Notes under the pieces: generated by a model
Seen by the model: the letters and a program-made list of their open reading frames with translations, nothing else
Databases searched by the model: none
What the model was told of the DNA's origin: nothing
Shown here: piece after piece, positions 21,658 to 21,789 of the stretch
How positions within the stretch are numbered: position 1 is the stretch's first letter
Layout: each line of letters starts with the position of its first letter
Program-made: the position numbers and the translations under genes
NCBI GenBank assembly: GCA_031385445.1
Contig: JANNBM010000033.1
Coordinates: 1 to 21,789, forward strand
DNA from: CAIYZT01 sp031385445
GTDB taxonomy: Bacteria; Pseudomonadota; Alphaproteobacteria; Rhodobacterales; Rhodobacteraceae
DNA: 21,789 nucleotides
Direction of reading: 5' to 3'

Positions 21658-21789
21658 CTAGGCATCCTGCCATTTCGGCGCGCGCTTGGCGATGAAGGCG
21701 CCGATGCCCTCTTCGGCGTCGCGGGTCAGCATGTTTTCCACCATCACCTTCGATGCATAGTCATAGGCCTGCACAAGCCCCATTTCGCG
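21658..21789 (-). CDS. Enoyl-CoA hydratase/isomerase family protein, C-terminal fragment (runs off window)
   Basis: The last 43 codons of a minus-strand gene enter from the right edge and end at TAG (21660-21658). The peptide has YDYASKVMVENMLTRDAEEG followed by IGAFIAKRAPKWQ, the usual C-terminal helix and closing EGIxAFxxKRxPxW pattern of crotonase-fold enoyl-CoA hydratases. The body of the enzyme, including both catalytic glutamates, is outside the window. The stop is followed at once by the Com-like remnant, with no terminator hairpin visible. Its substrate cannot be judged from this end. Confidence 0.75.
   Translation of the reverse strand, partial: REMGLVQAYDYASKVMVENMLTRDAEEGIGAFIAKRAPKWQDA

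Overview
The window looks like chromosome of a high-G+C alphaproteobacterium, most probably family Rhodobacteraceae (Rhodobacter/Paracoccus/Gemmobacter relatives). This rests on protein family content (a TIGR02186-type alphaproteobacterial membrane protein, a YbjN-proC-csaA-hydroxyacid dehydrogenase chain), strong GC bias at third codon positions, tightly overlapping operons, and short palindromic intergenic repeats of a kind I recall from that family. No rRNA, tRNA, CRISPR array or intact mobile element was found.

Left part (1-5041, + strand): two membrane permeases of a BmpA-type nucleoside ABC importer followed by purine nucleoside phosphorylase, a purine nucleoside uptake and salvage operon whose binding protein and ATPase would lie upstream. 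A 430-bp gap (2931-3362) holds two identical 41-bp REP-like palindromes and other G/C hairpins. Next come a TauE/SafE permease and an overlapping exported TIGR02186-family protein.

Middle (5038-8405): on the minus strand a MATE exporter and two tandem hotdog thioesterases; on the plus strand, divergent from the thioesterases, a MerR regulator and a small VOC protein.

Beta-oxidation block (8406-16916, + strand): a perfect 16-bp palindrome with further ACGT cores precedes a second MerR regulator, then a large acyl-CoA dehydrogenase, a 70-aa ribbon-helix-helix-like protein behind its own palindrome, a glutathione S-transferase, a thiolase, a small uncharacterised ORF, a single-domain cupin, a two-domain cupin and a FadB-type multifunctional protein. 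Together dehydrogenase, FadB and thiolase make a complete acyl-CoA beta-oxidation cycle, probably under MerR control; why three related cupin domains lie between thiolase and FadB is unknown.

Right part (16920-21789, minus strand): GNAT acetyltransferase and sulfotransferase (overlapping), then the chain ybjN-like, proC, csaA and 2-hydroxyacid dehydrogenase. csaA overlaps proC by ATGA, and the dehydrogenase appears to use a TTG start overlapping csaA. The last ~0.9 kb is different in texture: it holds a decayed gene resembling the phage Mu Com regulator, an unassigned open frame, and the C-terminal end of an enoyl-CoA hydratase running off the right edge.
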